From contig JAFEDS010000033.1 in assembly GCA_018241505.1 (NCBI GenBank), positions 26,735-90,734 of the forward strand: a DNA stretch of 64,000 nucleotides, in the 5' to 3' direction. The position numbers and the translations under genes are program-made. A model generated the notes under the pieces. It saw nothing but the letters and a program-made list of their open reading frames with translations, made no database searches and was not told where the DNA came from. This DNA is from Pseudomonadota bacterium (lineage in GTDB: Bacteria; Pseudomonadota; Gammaproteobacteria; Steroidobacterales; Steroidobacteraceae). Shown piece after piece: positions 62,384 to 64,000 of the stretch. How positions within the stretch are numbered: position 1 is the stretch's first letter; the number at the start of each line of letters is the position of its first letter.

Positions 62384-63592
62384 ATGAGTGATTTCGAAGC
62401 CCAACTCGCCGAGCTGCTCAGAGGCACACAAGAGGTGCTCGTTTCGGCCGAGCTGGTCAAGAAGCTGCGCCGGGGGAAGCCCCTGCACATCAAGGCCGGC
62501 TTCGATCCGACCGCGCCCGATCTGCACCTGGGCCACACCGTGCTGCTGAACAAAATGCGGCAATTCCAGCAATTCGGTCACGATGTCACTTTCCTGATCG
62601 GCGATTTCACCGGAATGATCGGTGACCCCACCGGCCGCAATGTCACGCGCCCGCCGCTCACACCCGAGGCCATCCAGGCCAACGCCAACACCTACAAGGA
62701 ACAGGTGTTCAAGATTCTCGACCCCGTCAAGACCCGCGTTGATTTCAACTCGCGCTGGTTCGGGCCGATGCCCGCGGCTCAATTGATTCAAATTGCCGCG
62801 CATCAAACAGTGGCCCGCATGCTGGAAAGAGACGATTTCGCGCGCCGCTACGCGGAGCAGCGGCCTATCGCCATACACGAGTTCCTGTATCCGTTGGTTC
62901 AGGGTTATGACTCCGTCGCCATGAAGGCTGACGTTGAGCTCGGCGGTACGGACCAGAAATTCAACCTGCTCGTGGGCCGGCACCTGCAGGAAACCTACGG
63001 CCAGGAGCCCCAGGTGGTCATGACGATGCCGCTGCTCGAGGGCACCGACGGCGTCAACAAGATGTCGAAGTCACTCGGCAACTACATCGGCATCACCGAG
63101 GCGCCCGGCACGATGTTCGGCAAGATCATGTCCATCTCGGACGAGATCATGTGGCGCTACTTCGAGCTGCTCAGTTTCCGCCCGTTGGGGGATATCGCCG
63201 CACTGCGGCAGGCCGTTCAGGAAGGCCGGAACCCCCGCGACGTGAAGTTCGAGCTCGCCCGCGAGATCGTGGCCCGATTCCACGATGGGGCGGCCGCGGA
63301 TGCCGCCCAAAGGGAATTTATTGCCCGGGTGAGCGAGAAGAGCGTCCCCACCGACCTGCCGCCCAAGGTCTTTTCCGTGGAAGCGGCGGGAGTCCGCCTC
63401 GGCAACCTCTTGAAGGAGGCTGGACTGGCCGCCAGTACGTCCGAGGCCAACCGGAAAATCGACGAAGGCGCGGTGCGAATTGACGGCCAGAAGGCCACCG
63501 ACCGGGGGCTCTTGCTGCAGGCCGGCGCCGACCACGTGATTCAGCTCGGCTCGAAGCGCTTCGCGCGCGTTCAGCTAGTGCTAAAGGCTTGA
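62384..63592 (+). CDS. tyrS: Tyrosyl-tRNA synthetase
   Basis: A 402-aa class I synthetase of the TyrRZ subgroup: the HIGH-type motif HLGHT (in [13 protein letters not shown]), QLGGTDQ-type GGTDQKFN, the KMSKS loop exactly conserved, and a C-terminal S4 RNA-binding domain ([20 protein letters not shown]). It charges tRNA-Tyr. ATG 62384 is the conserved start although no strong ribosome site is adjacent. Confidence 0.95.
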   Translation: MSDFEAQLAELLRGTQEVLVSAELVKKLRRGKPLHIKAGFDPTAPDLHLGHTVLLNKMRQFQQFGHDVTFLIGDFTGMIGDPTGRNVTRPPLTPEAIQANANTYKEQVFKILDPVKTRVDFNSRWFGPMPAAQLIQIAAHQTVARMLERDDFARRYAEQRPIAIHEFLYPLVQGYDSVAMKADVELGGTDQKFNLLVGRHLQETYGQEPQVVMTMPLLEGTDGVNKMSKSLGNYIGITEAPGTMFGKIMSISDEIMWRYFELLSFRPLGDIAALRQAVQEGRNPRDVKFELAREIVARFHDGAAADAAQREFIARVSEKSVPTDLPPKVFSVEAAGVRLGNLLKEAGLAASTSEANRKIDEGAVRIDGQKATDRGLLLQAGADHVIQLGSKRFARVQLVLKA

Positions 63593-63628
63593 AATTCCAA
63601 GGAAAGCCCTCACTTCCAGCGCACCCGC

Positions 63629-63677
63629 AAATATTTTCATGACAATGCGTTGACAGTCCCCGATGGGCGGCTATACT
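63629..63677 (+). promoter_or_regulatory. rRNA promoter P1
   Basis: TTGACA (63650-63655), a 16-bp spacer and TATACT (63672-63677), followed by the GC-rich discriminator GCGCGCCC. An AT-rich stretch at 63629-63640 has the place of an UP element. The GC-rich discriminator is typical of promoters shut by ppGpp/DksA. Confidence 0.8.
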
Positions 63678-63753
63678 GCGCGCCCTCTCGCAGCCACAGC
63701 GTCGCAAGCGCGGTGGTGGCGCCGCAAGCGCAGCGAGAATGCTGAAATAGCAG

Positions 63754-63781
63754 TTGACGGAATATTGGCGAGGGCTATACT
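63754..63781 (+). promoter_or_regulatory. rRNA promoter P2
   Basis: TTGACG (63754-63759), 16-bp spacer, TATACT (63776-63781) and again GCGCGCCC. P1 and P2 share spacing, -10 box and discriminator and are 104 bp apart. Confidence 0.8.
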
Positions 63782-63787
63782 GCGCGC

Positions 63788-63887
63788 CCCCTGACTGAGG
63801 GGACGCACGAAAGTGCGCCAAAATCCTGGCCCCAGCGACCAGGAAGCTATTTAAAAGTTTGGCAGGTAATTTGTGTGGGGACTCGCG
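63788..63887 (+). promoter_or_regulatory. rRNA leader with hairpins and boxA/boxC-like antitermination signals
   Basis: Two small hairpins (CCCCT/AGGGG at 63788-63802; CGCAC/GTGCG at 63804-63817) are followed by a boxA-like GCTATTTAAAA (63846-63856) and a boxC-like AATTTGTGTGGGGACTCG (63868-63885). The order matches E. coli rrn leaders, where NusB/NusE bind boxA to prevent early termination. The remaining ~90 bp to 16S show only A/T-rich tracts. Confidence 0.65.
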
Positions 63888-63975
63888 TTGATGCCTTTAG
63901 TGCAAAAACCGAGTGACCAAGAAAGTCCAGCAATGAGTCTTTTTTGAGCCATTCATTTCGATGTTTCAAGTTCTT

Positions 63976-64000
63976 CAAGTGAAGAGTTTGATCCTGGCTC
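63976..64000 (+). rRNA. rrs: 16S ribosomal RNA, 5' end only
   Basis: The last 18 bases, AGAGTTTGATCCTGGCTC, are the universal 16S start (E. coli positions 8-25). Counting back puts the mature 5' end at about 63976. The gene continues beyond the window. Confidence 0.95.

Overview
The window is about 64 kb of GC-rich (roughly 60-65 %) chromosome from a free-living, twitching gammaproteobacterium. Gene order (yggT-proC-yggS beside pilT-pilU; gshB-tonB-yqgE-ruvX-pyrB beside pilG-H-I-J-chpA; mepM-type peptidase and tyrS just before an rRNA operon) and protein style point to the Xanthomonadales/Nevskiales/Steroidobacter neighbourhood. That placement is inference from gene order and sequence style; no database search was made. 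No tRNA, CRISPR array, IS element or phage was seen.

Region 1-9.9 kb is the most accessory-looking part. Two operons diverge from a 389-bp spacer. Leftward: a thermolysin-like metallopeptidase, a ComEC-type metallo-beta-lactamase-fold hydrolase and a phospholipase D-family protein cut by the window edge. Rightward: an exported single-CxxCH protein, a Tat-exported FAD-dehydrogenase small subunit, a GMC oxidoreductase with a [3Fe-4S]-type cysteine motif and, start codon overlapping the GMC stop, a homologue of animal lysosomal DNase II. This set of hydrolases with a membrane-type sugar/alcohol dehydrogenase is the best candidate for an undescribed system.

Region 9.9-20.2 kb holds housekeeping and envelope genes: an NTF2-like protein, a lipoprotein, an L,D-transpeptidase, ppnN, a small repeat protein, a ParA-like ATPase, a 54-aa ORF, htpG, an FKBP isomerase, an HU-type protein, yggT, proC and yggS. 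Region 20.3-23.7 kb has three consecutive type IV pilus retraction ATPases (pilT, pilU and a second pilU-like gene). Region 23.8-25.3 kb is a small, more AT-rich insert: a SeqA-N-like/RAMA-domain protein, an XRE regulator with a dyad operator between them, and an AbiEii-type nucleotidyltransferase pseudogene that has lost its catalytic core.

Region 25.3-30.2 kb is a leftward gshB-tonB-yqgE-ruvX-pyrB-pyrK-like operon. Region 30.3-42.0 kb is the Pil-Chp chemosensory operon (pilG, pilH, pilI, pilJ, a 2594-aa chpA, chpC) that controls the pili driven by the ATPases 10 kb upstream. Region 42.0-51.4 kb contains a hydrolase, a DUF4230-like protein, rsmE, bioA, a lipocalin-like protein, a 5'-truncated GlxA-type regulator, ampD, a PduO-type cobalamin adenosyltransferase, hisN-like, a DUF883 protein, a BtuD-like ATPase, a membrane-anchored HExxHxxGxxD protein and pdxH.

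Region 51.5-63.6 kb contains tyrA, a DUF484-GGDEF cyclase, a BtuC-like permease, rppH, a DUF6776-like protein, a bactofilin, erpA, ppx facing ppk1, an M23 endopeptidase and tyrS. The window ends with a tandem stringent-type rRNA promoter pair, boxA/boxC-like leader signals and the first ~25 nt of 16S rRNA.
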